A DNA stretch of 64,000 nt from an uncultured Bacteroidales bacterium. Its GTDB lineage: Bacteria > Bacteroidota > Bacteroidia > Bacteroidales > Muribaculaceae. The notes under the pieces are model-generated. The model had not been told where the DNA came from and did no database searches. It worked only from the letters and a program-made list of their open reading frames with translations. Shown in pieces: positions 7,988 through 17,412 of this stretch. The stretch spans positions 34,091 to 98,090 of the forward strand of contig CACXLJ010000013.1 of the NCBI GenBank assembly GCA_902768435.1, in the 5' to 3' direction. The translations under genes were made by a program, and so were the position numbers. Numbering within the stretch: the stretch's first letter is position 1; every line of letters starts with the position of its first letter.

Positions 7988-9055
7988 ATGAAGTATCTTA
8001 CAGTCAAAAAGGCTTTGGCTGCATGGCAGGCGATACAGCCGTTGTCGGAGAAGGATCGGGAGAGGCTCAGCCGCCGCTTCACCGTGGACTTCAACTACAA
8101 CAGCAACCACCTCGAGGGCAACACGCTGACCTACGGGCAGACTGAGATTCTGCTATTGTTCGGCAAGGTGATTGGCGAAGCCGATGTGAGAGATGTGCAG
8201 GAAATGACTGCTAGTAACGTTGGATTGAAGATGATGGCAGAAGAGGCCCGCATAAAAGAGATACCACTGACACAAAACTTTATCAGAACACTGCACAAAA
8301 CTCTATTGCGAGAGGACTACACAGTCTATCGGGACCTCCCTGGGGGCGTACAGACAAGTTATGTGATACATGCAGGGCAGTATAAGACACGGCCTAATAG
8401 TGTAATCACACGATACGGAGACCGATTTGAGTATGCCTCGCCAGAGGAGACTCCTGGACTGATGACTGACTTGGTTGACTGGTATAACTCAGCTGAAAAG
8501 AAAGGAAAACTTTCACCAGTAGAGTTGGCAGCTCTTTTCCACTATCGCTACATACGCATTCACCCCTTCGAAGACGGCAATGGACGCATTGCCCGGCTGA
8601 TGGTGAACTTCATTCTGGCTCGTCACGACTATCCGATGATTGTGGTGCGGAGCCGCCAAAAAAGTGAGTACTTGGAAGCACTACATCAAGCAGACCTCGA
8701 AGTGGGTCCCATTCCCAGCGATGGTGCCCATGCAGAGTTGAAAGACATTAGGCCATTCCTGAAGTATTTCAATGGACTCGTGGCCAGGGAAGTGTATAAT
8801 GATGTGCTGTTTGTGAGCGAGAGGGATGAGAATGTGTGGTGGTATGATGGAGAACGGATTTCATTCAGGACTCCAAACTACACAAAGATTTTGAATGCCA
8901 TGCGCACAGAGCCCACACTGACCTTGGCAGACATGAAAGACGTGACCGGCATCAGCATCACCGCCATCCAAAAACTTCTTGACCATTTGATTGACAAGAA
9001 GTATGTAGAACGAGGCGAGAAGGATGGCAGCTGGAGAGTGTTTGTGACGCAATAA
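7988..9055 (+). CDS. Fic/DOC family AMP-transferase with N-terminal inhibitory motif and C-terminal winged helix
   Basis: 355 residues. The catalytic motif HPFEDGNGRIAR begins at His192. An N-terminal SNHLEG (S39 to G44) fits the (S/T)xxxE(G/N) inhibitory helix that places Glu43 in the ATP site (class II, self-inhibited Fic). The last 55 residues read as a winged helix. Such proteins transfer AMP (or other NMP) onto protein targets and many act as regulated toxins. The palindrome upstream and the DNA-binding-like C-terminus suggest autoregulation, an inference. A small gene follows after 29 bases. Confidence 0.88.
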   Translation: MKYLTVKKALAAWQAIQPLSEKDRERLSRRFTVDFNYNSNHLEGNTLTYGQTEILLLFGKVIGEADVRDVQEMTASNVGLKMMAEEARIKEIPLTQNFIRTLHKTLLREDYTVYRDLPGGVQTSYVIHAGQYKTRPNSVITRYGDRFEYASPEETPGLMTDLVDWYNSAEKKGKLSPVELAALFHYRYIRIHPFEDGNGRIARLMVNFILARHDYPMIVVRSRQKSEYLEALHQADLEVGPIPSDGAHAELKDIRPFLKYFNGLVAREVYNDVLFVSERDENVWWYDGERISFRTPNYTKILNAMRTEPTLTLADMKDVTGISITAIQKLLDHLIDKKYVERGEKDGSWRVFVTQ

Positions 9056-9084
9056 ACAGATATTAATGGTTAATCTAGTAGATT

Positions 9085-9345
9085 ATGGAAGTAAATCTTT
9101 TTGGCGCTTATTTTGAAGGAGCATTTCTGGCAGCAATTGCGTCGTGTTTTATAAATGGAAGAATCTCTGAACAACAAATAGATGCTACGAAAGAGATTAT
9201 TTCGAGGTTCAAAGAATATGAGATTGAACATGCAGCTATCATGCCAGAGAAGAAAGAAGAGCTAAAACGTCAATTGAAACAATTTCTTGATGCGAAGATT
9301 CAAGGACTCAAAGATAAACTAAGGGCTCAAGGAAAATTGTGGTAA
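9085..9345 (+). CDS. Small hypothetical protein downstream of Fic
   Basis: 86 residues, not recognised. A mildly hydrophobic N-terminus (residues 1-25) is followed by an amphipathic, Lys/Glu-rich helical C-terminus. It follows the Fic stop by 29 bases on the same strand and is closed by a strong terminator, so it is probably co-transcribed with Fic. It could be a Fic partner or antidote, but only position suggests this. Confidence 0.6.
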   Translation: MEVNLFGAYFEGAFLAAIASCFINGRISEQQIDATKEIISRFKEYEIEHAAIMPEKKEELKRQLKQFLDAKIQGLKDKLRAQGKLW

Positions 9346-9391
9346 GTGGACCTTAGTTGATCTAGTGAAATTTATTATTCCAGACAGTTTG

Positions 9392-9423
9392 GCCTACCGA
9401 AAAAAACCTCGGTAGGCTTTTTG
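9392..9423 (+). terminator. Intrinsic terminator after the Fic unit
   Basis: GCCTACCGA (9392-9400) pairs with TCGGTAGGC (9409-9417), followed by a T-run. The rest of the 383-base gap (9346-9728) holds an inverted repeat TTACCCC/GGGGTAA (9565-9571/9587-9593) and a TAACTTTG box at 9673-9680 that probably serves the next gene. Confidence 0.85.
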
Positions 9424-9728
9424 TTCACTGCAAATGGATTTCTGTTAAATTAATTCAATAGCTGAACCAAATTCTTTTTTATATATTTTGCTTCATTTTA
9501 ATAGGCATTAAAACGATGCAAATTGATTAAATCAGGGAAAGATGCAACTATGTTTTGACAAGAATTACCCCGAGAGATTTCACTTTGGGGTAAAATCATG
9601 GTTTGTGATAAAAAAGTGTGAAAATATTGCGAAAAATATGGGTTTTATTAATCTTGTTTTATAGAAAATGCCTAACTTTGTAAATCAAACTTAATAAAAC
9701 TGCACGATTTTTATTAAATATAATTTAT

Positions 9729-11003
9729 ATGAGTATCAGTAAAGATGTCATCAAGCAGTGCCTGATTAGCAAGCAGCGCGAGGTAGATGAGGCGGTGATT
9801 GTGAACCGCCCTATAGAATTCGAAGAGAATGGCAACTATGTGATAGTTGGCGTGAGACATGCGGGTAAGTCGTACCTGCTATATCAGCGTGTGCGCCAGC
9901 TGCAGGCAGCAGGAAAGGGTTGGGACGAGATTCTGTTTGTGGACTTTGAGGATGAGCGTCTGGCAGAATTCCAGACGGAAGACTTCAACAGTCTGCTGGA
10001 GGCCCATCTGGAACTGTATGGCAAGAAGCCTGTGGTATTCCTTGACGAGGTACAGAACATTCCGCACTGGGATAAGTTTGTGAGGAGACTGTCTGATGCT
10101 AAATATTGGGTATATGTGACGGGCAGCAATGCGAAGATGCTGAGCAAGGAGGTGGCAACTACGCTGGGCGGAAGATTCTTTATCTATGATGCGTACCCAT
10201 ATTCATTTAAAGAATACCTGGCAGCGCAACAGGTGGAACTGAAGGAACATTGGGAATATGACACGATACAGCGGAGCGAGGTGAAGCGACATCTGAACGA
10301 ATACTTCTATTACGGTGGTCTGCCGGAAATCCTGTCGTTTAAGAATAAGCGAGCCATGCTGTCGAGCTTGTATCAGAAAATCTATCTGGGTGACATCTGC
10401 GCGCGAAACAATATCAAGAACGACAGGGTGCTGAACATCCTGATCAAGAAGATGGCGGAGAGCGTGAAGCAGCCGTTGTCGTATAACAGGCTGAAGAATG
10501 TAATCGTGGCAACGGGGTCGCCCATCAGTGTGCCAACGACAATAGATTATGCTGGATATGCTGCAGACAGTTGGCTGATATTACCCATGCAAAATGAAGT
10601 AGGCAAACTGACAGAGAAGGAGTCGCAAAAGAAATATTACTTTATAGACAATGGCTTACTTAACCTCTTCCTGATGAATTCCGAAACATCGCTGCTGGAG
10701 AATATGGTAGCAGTGGAACTCTGTAGACGGTATGGGAAAGAGAATGTGTATTATCTAAATGCAGACAAGGAAATTGACTTTATTATACCCGAAGAGAAAC
10801 TGGCCATCCAAGTGTCGTATAGCATAAAAGATCAGATGACGTGTGAGAGAGAAGTGCCACAGCTGGCGAAATATGCAAAAAGACATCAAGATTGGAAGTG
10901 TATGCTCATTACTTACGATGAGGAGAGCACTGAAGAGGGAATACCCGTGGTGCCAGTGTGGAAGTGGCTAATGAGCAGCGAAATAATAGAATCGCTGATA
11001 TGA
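9729..11003 (+). CDS. AAA ATPase with DUF4143 C-terminal domain
   Basis: 424 residues. Walker A is GVRHAGKS (41-48), Walker B is VVFLDEVQN (Asp106, Glu107), and the sensor segment is VYVTGSNAKML. The C-terminal half carries the DUF4143 fold with a restriction-endonuclease-like stretch (EIDFIIPEEKLAIQVSY, in which D, E and Q line up with PD-(D/E)xK spacing). The family is widespread in Bacteroidetes accessory regions, often described as archaeal-type ATPases of uncertain role. It stands alone, with its own -7 box at 9673-9680. Confidence 0.88.
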   Translation: MSISKDVIKQCLISKQREVDEAVIVNRPIEFEENGNYVIVGVRHAGKSYLLYQRVRQLQAAGKGWDEILFVDFEDERLAEFQTEDFNSLLEAHLELYGKKPVVFLDEVQNIPHWDKFVRRLSDAKYWVYVTGSNAKMLSKEVATTLGGRFFIYDAYPYSFKEYLAAQQVELKEHWEYDTIQRSEVKRHLNEYFYYGGLPEILSFKNKRAMLSSLYQKIYLGDICARNNIKNDRVLNILIKKMAESVKQPLSYNRLKNVIVATGSPISVPTTIDYAGYAADSWLILPMQNEVGKLTEKESQKKYYFIDNGLLNLFLMNSETSLLENMVAVELCRRYGKENVYYLNADKEIDFIIPEEKLAIQVSYSIKDQMTCEREVPQLAKYAKRHQDWKCMLITYDEESTEEGIPVVPVWKWLMSSEIIESLI

Positions 11004-11180
11004 AGGTTTTATGGGCAATAAACAAGAAGAACAATATGGGACCTGCTAATGGCGATAAGGCTCTGGGTCATCCTTCCGAGTCGTTATTTCTTGTATAGTC
11101 ATATCAATTGTTATTCAAACGTCAACAATGTTCCTTTATATATTGATTAGCTATATATTTGGGCGATTATCTGCACTTTT

Positions 11181-11196
11181 AGATGTGTATAAGACA
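11181..11196 (+). other. 16 bases resembling the Tn5 mosaic end
   Basis: AGATGTGTATAAGACA matches the first 14 bases of the 19-base Tn5 mosaic end (which continues GAGACAG) and then looks like the same sequence with two bases missing. It lies in the 208-base gap between two convergent transcription units. It may be coincidence, an old transposon end or a library-adapter remnant. Confidence 0.35.
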
Positions 11197-11211
11197 AATC
11201 CTTTTATGCTT

Positions 11212-11844
11212 TTAATACCATCCATTTTGTTTCAATATTCGATGTAACTCTTGTCCTGTATCATTTAACTCAATAATGGTGTGGTGCCCCCAACCGCCAT
11301 TGTCAATCTCATTGTCTATCAAACCAAGGTTCATCAAAGCATTGACTTTTATTGAATCGTATTTGTTATAGTCTTTTATTTCTTTTTCGTATTCGGGCAA
11401 AGCTTTTAAATCAAAGACAAAAGACCTATCAATTATTGAGCACAGTCGCAAGAACAATTCATCGTCAATATGGCCATATACCCGCTCTCTGTAGATATAT
11501 CCCATAATGTCAGCCTTGGCATCATCCTCTGCTCGAAGTAGATAATGAGTCAGATATTCATATAGTTTATTCCGACGTTCTGCAGTTAAGCTATTCAAGA
11601 ACTTATCTTTTTCTTTTTGGGGTATGTCCTTTTCTTTTTCCAAGAATTTTGCCAATTTTCTGATGAAGTGAAGTTCCTGAAACCTACTTCCTATCCGACC
11701 AAGTTTTAATAAAGAACCAATATATGGGATGTCGTAGAAAGTTTCTAAGATATCGGAAGAAACATCTAACTCTAACTCAAGTCCAGATGATACAAATTCT
11801 TGTTCCTTCTTTGATACCGAAAGGGTAAAAATATCTTCCATCAT
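11212..11844 (-). CDS. Unknown protein at the end of the defence operon
   Basis: 210 residues from the ATG at 11844 (a TTG at 11862 in frame would add six residues). Not recognised. Residues about 30-95 form a hydrophobic/basic segment (DIPYIGSLLKLGRIGS) then charged helices. The C-terminus has a winged-helix-like pattern (VNALMNLGLID, then a Gly-rich turn and LNDTGQELHRIL). It lies 24 bases after a tiny ORF and 256 bases after mcrC on the same strand, so it is probably the last gene of the operon. An antiphage role is suggested only by position. Confidence 0.65.
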   Translation of the reverse strand: MMEDIFTLSVSKKEQEFVSSGLELELDVSSDILETFYDIPYIGSLLKLGRIGSRFQELHFIRKLAKFLEKEKDIPQKEKDKFLNSLTAERRNKLYEYLTHYLLRAEDDAKADIMGYIYRERVYGHIDDELFLRLCSIIDRSFVFDLKALPEYEKEIKDYNKYDSIKVNALMNLGLIDNEIDNGGWGHHTIIELNDTGQELHRILKQNGWY

Positions 11845-11868
11845 AATTATTTTCAAATACAACTATTA

Positions 11869-12033
11869 TTAGCCATTTATTAAAACCATTAATCTGGTAA
11901 AATTAGGAATGGAGATTTGATATATTTTTGCTTTAATATCAATACCACTTAACAGCATAGGAATGCCTTGAGCTATACACAATTGCCTATATAATTCCTT
12001 AATATACAATTGTTGTGAGTTTTGTTCAACCAT
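11869..12033 (-). CDS. Candidate small ORF between mcrC and the unknown protein
   Basis: 54 codons from ATG 12031-12033; the frame is open for 24 more codons upstream to a TAA at 12106-12108. The reading has balanced, protein-like composition (starts MVEQNSQQLYIKELYRQ, contains LLSGIDIKAKIYQISIPNF). It sits 24 bases before the next gene, like an operon member. It could be a real small protein with an earlier non-ATG start, or the remnant of a longer gene. No family recognised. Confidence 0.4.
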   Translation of the reverse strand: MVEQNSQQLYIKELYRQLCIAQGIPMLLSGIDIKAKIYQISIPNFTRLMVLING

Positions 12034-12100
12034 TGATAATATTGTTGCAATTGCATTGTCATTTAAGACGACGTTTATTCTGTTATTTGTTAAGACTGTA

Positions 12101-14266
12101 TCAAGTTAATAGCGTATCGATAGCATCAAACGTTGTGTCGATAAACGTGTTGTTGCTCATGTGGGAGGTGTCTATCTTTTTGTAGTCATCAAAAAGATGG
12201 CGGTTAAATTCCAGTTCAAAAGCCAAGCGAAGGTCGTTCTCGCTGCCTTCATCGCCTTTTGCTTCTTTAGCGGTTATAGTTCGAACTCGCTTCACCTCAT
12301 ACACATCACGAATACCCTTGCCCTTGATATAAGGGATAAAGAAGTGAAGATCGTGAAGGGCAATCGTTGTCGGGAAATTGGAGCCTGTATAATAGAGACT
12401 TGCTGAGCCATTATCAAACATCTCCTCATTAACCCTTTTACGATTAACGACAAGTCCGATGAGTACTCGATTAGGCACTTCGACGAAAACGCCCTTCTGA
12501 GGAATCACCTGCTCGATAATCTTTGATGATTTAGAGACGATCAATTGAGCGATATGATCTTCGAGCAGCTTACGGCTAACGTCGTCTTTAGGACGCAACG
12601 GGAAGGCCCCAATATTTACAGCCTTAATCGAATCCTCAAATTTCTTAGGTTGGCCGTTTCCTGGGAATAGGATGTAACCGCCTATCACCTCTCGCTTGAG
12701 GGCTTCGTCCTGATTGTGCTGGTAATATATAGCATCACGATATCTGTGCATTTGGTTGATGGCTCCATCAGGTGGTTCGTCCACTTCATCACTATCACGT
12801 CCTCCAATACGATATTTCGCATCAAAAAGGTAAGTGAACTTCATGCCTTTCTGCATATCGTCTTTGGTGAGTTGAAGAACGATGTCAGGCTTCTGAGGAA
12901 CAGTGGGTACGACCAAATCCGTAATACTGATACTATCATTGGGATGGTCTGTGTGCTTGGGATTGTAAACCAGCTCGGCAAGTTCCACGTCATCTTTCTT
13001 GAATAAAATGCGAGAATGCTCACCTTTACCCAGCTCCCACGTAAACATACCGCTCATTTCCATGCGGTTCCGATGGTCAACGTCACTGTCTTTTAGTCCG
13101 AGTTGTTCCTTGACGATATGGCTGACCTCAATAAAGCACCAAATCTCATATAGCGTCGCAATGTCTTTGGACTGCAAGCGATAAATACCGTCATTCAACG
13201 AGTATGCCCTACGTAACAAGTTCCAAGTGCGATATACTTGACTGTAGTCGGTAGCCTTTTGAAGAACGAGACTTTCCTGAGAGAGCCCTTTGAAGCGCCC
13301 AATAGTACGGAAAAATGGATGGCGTTGCAGGTGTTTTAGTACTGATACTCGCTCCTGCATTTCAGCCACCATCGTTTCAGAGATGTTCTTCAGCTGTTCG
13401 ATACGCTGCTCCAGTTGGGCGTATTTGGTTGTGATCTGCCCGAGGGCATATTTCAAGAAACGGTTTTCTTGAGTATCATTGTTCTGCACCTGCTCTTCAT
13501 TGCGGTACAAGTGTGCAGGTTCTTTACGATGCTCGGCAAATTCATTCTCAATAGCAGATGTAACCCGTTTGAGTTTATCGGCACGTTGGTACACTTCTAT
13601 ACCACGTAAACGGCGCCTAGGCCGCTCTATGATGCTGCGGCAAGCCTTAATGAATTTATCTTGTTCTCCTTGGAAGACGCTCCACCAAATCAGATCTGGT
13701 CTATCTCCATCGGTCTGAGGGGAAAAACCATGGAAAGTTCGCTTCATGTAATCGAGCGATAGCATTCTGTATTCTCGCTCAATATCTTCAATGATATACT
13801 TCCAGTGTTCGTGATAATTGAGCTTTGTACTCAACACCTCAAACCCGAAAGTAAACGACTTTTGGGTATCACCAATTCTATATCTAAGGTTAATCTCGCT
13901 CTTGCCAATATCGTTGCCATAGTTCAAGAATCCGGCTAGAATGTGGCTACGAAAGCTGAAGCCTTCATTGACGTTTTGCAACATCGAACTGAACTCGGCT
14001 TGGGTCACATTGGAGTTAAACTCTACCCATATTGGGTAATTGGCGTTGTCGAAGAAGATAGCTCTGTTTGGTTCCCCCTGAATAATCTCAATGGCCGGGT
14101 CAGTTAGATTTGAGAGTTTTACTGACTGTACGCCATCACTCCAAGAGTATATGGAGGTCAAGTTTTCCACTCCTACATTCGTGACGGCCTTGCCCCAAAT
14201 GCCCTCATATTTGGGACATTCGATGCTCATGGTGAAGTCGATATGTTTTATTCTCAGAAGATCCAT
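12101..14266 (-). CDS. mcrC: McrC-like nuclease subunit (DUF2357 / PD-(D/E)xK)
   Basis: 721 residues. The N-terminal half corresponds to the DUF2357 region. The C-terminal half carries a PD-(D/E)xK core: Glu-containing helix LYEIWCFIEV (about 372-381), PDIVL with Asp461, FDAKYR with Asp482 and Lys484, and INQMHRYRD after it. This is the nuclease partner of McrB-type GTPases, which together cleave modified DNA (Type IV restriction). It is twice the length of E. coli McrC because of the DUF2357 part. It starts 12 bases after mcrB. Confidence 0.85.
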   Translation of the reverse strand: MDLLRIKHIDFTMSIECPKYEGIWGKAVTNVGVENLTSIYSWSDGVQSVKLSNLTDPAIEIIQGEPNRAIFFDNANYPIWVEFNSNVTQAEFSSMLQNVNEGFSFRSHILAGFLNYGNDIGKSEINLRYRIGDTQKSFTFGFEVLSTKLNYHEHWKYIIEDIEREYRMLSLDYMKRTFHGFSPQTDGDRPDLIWWSVFQGEQDKFIKACRSIIERPRRRLRGIEVYQRADKLKRVTSAIENEFAEHRKEPAHLYRNEEQVQNNDTQENRFLKYALGQITTKYAQLEQRIEQLKNISETMVAEMQERVSVLKHLQRHPFFRTIGRFKGLSQESLVLQKATDYSQVYRTWNLLRRAYSLNDGIYRLQSKDIATLYEIWCFIEVSHIVKEQLGLKDSDVDHRNRMEMSGMFTWELGKGEHSRILFKKDDVELAELVYNPKHTDHPNDSISITDLVVPTVPQKPDIVLQLTKDDMQKGMKFTYLFDAKYRIGGRDSDEVDEPPDGAINQMHRYRDAIYYQHNQDEALKREVIGGYILFPGNGQPKKFEDSIKAVNIGAFPLRPKDDVSRKLLEDHIAQLIVSKSSKIIEQVIPQKGVFVEVPNRVLIGLVVNRKRVNEEMFDNGSASLYYTGSNFPTTIALHDLHFFIPYIKGKGIRDVYEVKRVRTITAKEAKGDEGSENDLRLAFELEFNRHLFDDYKKIDTSHMSNNTFIDTTFDAIDTLLT

Positions 14267-14278
14267 TAATTGAAACGG

Positions 14279-16333
14279 TTAAGCCCAGAACGAAGTATAA
14301 CCACTATCTAAACGGTCAATCATTTCGTCAAGTTTTGCTAATGAAATAGATTGACGTATCGTTTTACCATCTTCTGTCGTTTCGCCTTCAGCTTTAGCGA
14401 CAAAAACATCTTTTTCAGATATCGACCCAAGTTGAGCCTTGATTCCCTTCTTTAGACCCTCAAGCAATGATTTTTTAACTTTGGACTCATCACCTTCGAT
14501 ACGTGACAGAATTTTCATTGAGGTAATCTCATCAAGGGCACGAGCTATGACATAGTTCTGATTCAACTCTGTTCCATCATCAAGTTTGCGATAGGGCAGA
14601 TTATTAATGACATAGAGCAAGAACTCGTTTCGTGTTCGATAGGCGACTTTAAATGGAGTGCCCTCAAGCTCGTCATTAACCTTTTGCAGATAGTTTATCA
14701 CCTGATCACAAACCTCTTTATTCTGTTCATAAACATCCACCCCTTCAACAGCAGTGCCGATTAAATCGTCTTTACCAAGCTTGCCAATTACTTCATATTT
14801 AGAACTAAGACCACCATCAAGGTTAACTTCATTCATTTCAATAGTCATAGCTCGGTCAAGCACTTTTCTAGAGAACGAGAAGGTGGTCTCATCCATGTTA
14901 ACGGTACCCACAACGATGAGATTATTAGGAATGTACAAGCGTTTACCACCTTCTTCTGTAAGATATGACTCTCGAACTTCATCCTCAAGAAATAGCTGAT
15001 CAATCAAACTTTTATACTCTTCAGTACTTGAATAATCAATGATGGGATCCGTCTTAATATTGCCGTTTTCATCAACTTTGCGTGATTCAATTACGCTAAG
15101 GTATTCGGCAAAATATTGCTCTACTGGTGCAAGGTTCATCTCATCCAAACAAAGGAAATATGGCATCGTGGGATTTTTGATGGCCTTGACCATAAATTTA
15201 AGAAATGGACCAACAATGTAATGAATACCGTCTATTCTGCTTACATAACCAATTAACTCGCTTGAGTCATGCCAATTAGGTTTTACCTGGACCATTTCAA
15301 AGTTGCTAGGTTTTTGAGCCTTGAATTCATCACTATCAGCAAACCAACATGAACGAGCAAGCTCTCTTACTATTCGACTTTTGCCCGTACCAGAAATGCC
15401 TGCAAGCAATAAGAAGGGTTTAGATTTAATAGCGGTGATGAATGGACGATATTTGTTATCAATATTCTCATTAACTCCCTTACTGTTTGACACATAGATT
15501 TCAGCGTCAGTTATATGATGCTTGAGAATATCCTTGCAGTCTTTTAAAGTTTCGAGAAATGAGAAGTATTGGTTTAGGACAGTATAAGCAGCGTATTTAG
15601 TGCCTTGATATTCTCCCACAATAGCATCTAAGACTTGATCCGTTTTGCGAATTTCAGATAGTGTATTTTTAAGAAGATCAATGTCAATAAAACTGAAGAT
15701 AGATACCTCTTTTTCATAATATCTAGAGAGAATATCACCCAAATCTTTTTCAAACTTGGACACATAATCAGCATGATTGCCCATATGAGAATTGGTGCGT
15801 TTCAGATATTGTATAAAACGATCTCTAACGGTATCTATTGAAACATCATCAAGTGCCAATTCTTCATCTGCGGGTTGAATCGTCGTTAATAATCGAAGCT
15901 CAACTGAATCCTCAATCTTTTCTCCAAATAGCATAATTGTATGACGCTCAACAAGAAAATGCCGCAGATTAAATCCAGGGACTCCCAAATTATTCAAATA
16001 GAACCTATTATCATCACGTTTAAGATGCTGAACAGTATATCTGGCAGTCTTATTCTGATTAAAAAAGGAGGAAACTTCTTTATAAAGAAAATCAAAGACC
16101 TCATTACTTGACTCAACTTTATTTTCTCGATTATAAAGAGGCAGAATATTGCTGACAACACCAATAGCCTTAATAAAATCTTCTCTATAGAGAGTAAAGT
16201 TGATTGCTCCGCTTGTATCTGAGAGATAATCAGAAATATCTCTAGATAGGTTGATGCTTGTTTCGTTCGATGTACTTTGTGTCAGCTTAAAATGAGCATC
16301 TTGTCTCTGTACAATTTTCTTAAACGGTTCCAT
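14279..16333 (-). CDS. mcrB: McrB-like AAA+ NTPase with a long unknown N-terminal region
   Basis: 684 residues. The AAA+ module begins near residue 300: Walker A GISGTGKS (312-319), Walker B YFLCLDEMN (Asp397, Glu398), the McrB hallmark GTVNMDETT (476-484), and an arginine-rich RKVLDRA after it. In McrBC this motor translocates DNA and activates McrC. Residues 1-295 resemble no modified-base reader I know and presumably hold the substrate-recognition domain. It lies 11 bases after a methyltransferase gene and 12 before mcrC. NTP preference (GTP in classical McrB) cannot be read from sequence. Confidence 0.88.
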   Translation of the reverse strand: MEPFKKIVQRQDAHFKLTQSTSNETSINLSRDISDYLSDTSGAINFTLYREDFIKAIGVVSNILPLYNRENKVESSNEVFDFLYKEVSSFFNQNKTARYTVQHLKRDDNRFYLNNLGVPGFNLRHFLVERHTIMLFGEKIEDSVELRLLTTIQPADEELALDDVSIDTVRDRFIQYLKRTNSHMGNHADYVSKFEKDLGDILSRYYEKEVSIFSFIDIDLLKNTLSEIRKTDQVLDAIVGEYQGTKYAAYTVLNQYFSFLETLKDCKDILKHHITDAEIYVSNSKGVNENIDNKYRPFITAIKSKPFLLLAGISGTGKSRIVRELARSCWFADSDEFKAQKPSNFEMVQVKPNWHDSSELIGYVSRIDGIHYIVGPFLKFMVKAIKNPTMPYFLCLDEMNLAPVEQYFAEYLSVIESRKVDENGNIKTDPIIDYSSTEEYKSLIDQLFLEDEVRESYLTEEGGKRLYIPNNLIVVGTVNMDETTFSFSRKVLDRAMTIEMNEVNLDGGLSSKYEVIGKLGKDDLIGTAVEGVDVYEQNKEVCDQVINYLQKVNDELEGTPFKVAYRTRNEFLLYVINNLPYRKLDDGTELNQNYVIARALDEITSMKILSRIEGDESKVKKSLLEGLKKGIKAQLGSISEKDVFVAKAEGETTEDGKTIRQSISLAKLDEMIDRLDSGYTSFWA

Positions 16334-16344
16334 ATACTAAGAAG

Positions 16345-17412
16345 TTATTCAGTGATTATTCTATTTGATATTAAATAATGCAGTACAGCATATACCATAT
16401 TTACGCTGACAGCATTTCCAGCCTGTTTATACATTGCGCCGTTTGCAACTCTTGCGTTTCTTGCTTTTTCTGCAAAATCATCAGGAAAGCCTTGAAGCAT
16501 AAATGCTTCTCGCGGTGTAAGCTTTCTAATGGCTATATGAGTAAGCTCCTCTTTTGTCATTTCCTCTGACGGCCTTTGTCTTCCTTCAGATTGTATGAAA
16601 AGATCACTATAATAATTGTCTTGACAGGCTCTATGCATCTTGTGCATGGATGCAGTCAAAGGCCGAGCGATTATTTGATCAATCTCAGATTTTGATTTGA
16701 AGCCAGCACTGCCATCACTTAGAATTGTCGGTTTAATTTTTTCAGATAGGTAATACTTGGGCTCTACATTTTTCTCAAGAATTTCAATTACTGAATCATA
16801 GAAATTTAATGAGCATCTCATCCGATTAATTCTGGCAAATGATTGCTTCACCAATTCTGATGAGAACTCAAAATTACCCAAGTCTGCAAGTCTAGCAAAA
16901 ATGATAACTCTATTTCGTTTTTGAGGCAATCCGAAATCATTTGAGTTGAAGATATCCATTCTAACTTGATATCCGGCATTTTCAAGCTCAGCTAAAATCA
17001 CTGCGATTGTATTGCCGTTATCGTGATTCTTTAAGTTCTTGACATTCTCTAGAAGAACGTATCGAGGATGTCTATGATTAATCATATCCATAATCCTAAA
17101 GAACATTTGTCCTCGTTCCTCATTAAAACCATCTTGGTCCCCCATCATACTGAAAGTCTGGCACGGAAAACCACCTGAAAGCAAATCGTACTGAGGAAGA
17201 TTCTCCATTGCTTCAATATCTTCTACGAAAGCAACTATATCTCCCATTGATACCTCATTGTCGGTATTATAATTAGCACAATATGTCGCCTGGGCATTCT
17301 TGTCAATCTCAGAATACGCAACAGTATGTAATGGAAATCTCAAATCACGTGAAATCAAATCCATTGCACGTCTAAACCCACCAACTCCAGCAAATAATTC
17401 CACATGGTTCAT
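16345..17412 (-). CDS. DNA cytosine-C5 methyltransferase 1
   Basis: 355 residues with the ordered m5C motifs: I (LFAGVGGFRRAM), IV with catalytic Cys84 (GGFPCQTFSM), VI (LLENVKNL), VIII (QKRNRVII), a target-recognition region about residues 190-275, IX (RPLTAS) and X (GNAVSVNMV). It transfers a methyl group from S-adenosylmethionine to cytosine C5 in a specific site. The start overlaps the stop of methyltransferase 2 by 4 bases, so the two are translationally coupled and may recognise one asymmetric site or two different sites. Confidence 0.93.
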   Translation of the reverse strand: MNHVELFAGVGGFRRAMDLISRDLRFPLHTVAYSEIDKNAQATYCANYNTDNEVSMGDIVAFVEDIEAMENLPQYDLLSGGFPCQTFSMMGDQDGFNEERGQMFFRIMDMINHRHPRYVLLENVKNLKNHDNGNTIAVILAELENAGYQVRMDIFNSNDFGLPQKRNRVIIFARLADLGNFEFSSELVKQSFARINRMRCSLNFYDSVIEILEKNVEPKYYLSEKIKPTILSDGSAGFKSKSEIDQIIARPLTASMHKMHRACQDNYYSDLFIQSEGRQRPSEEMTKEELTHIAIRKLTPREAFMLQGFPDDFAEKARNARVANGAMYKQAGNAVSVNMVYAVLHYLISNRIITE

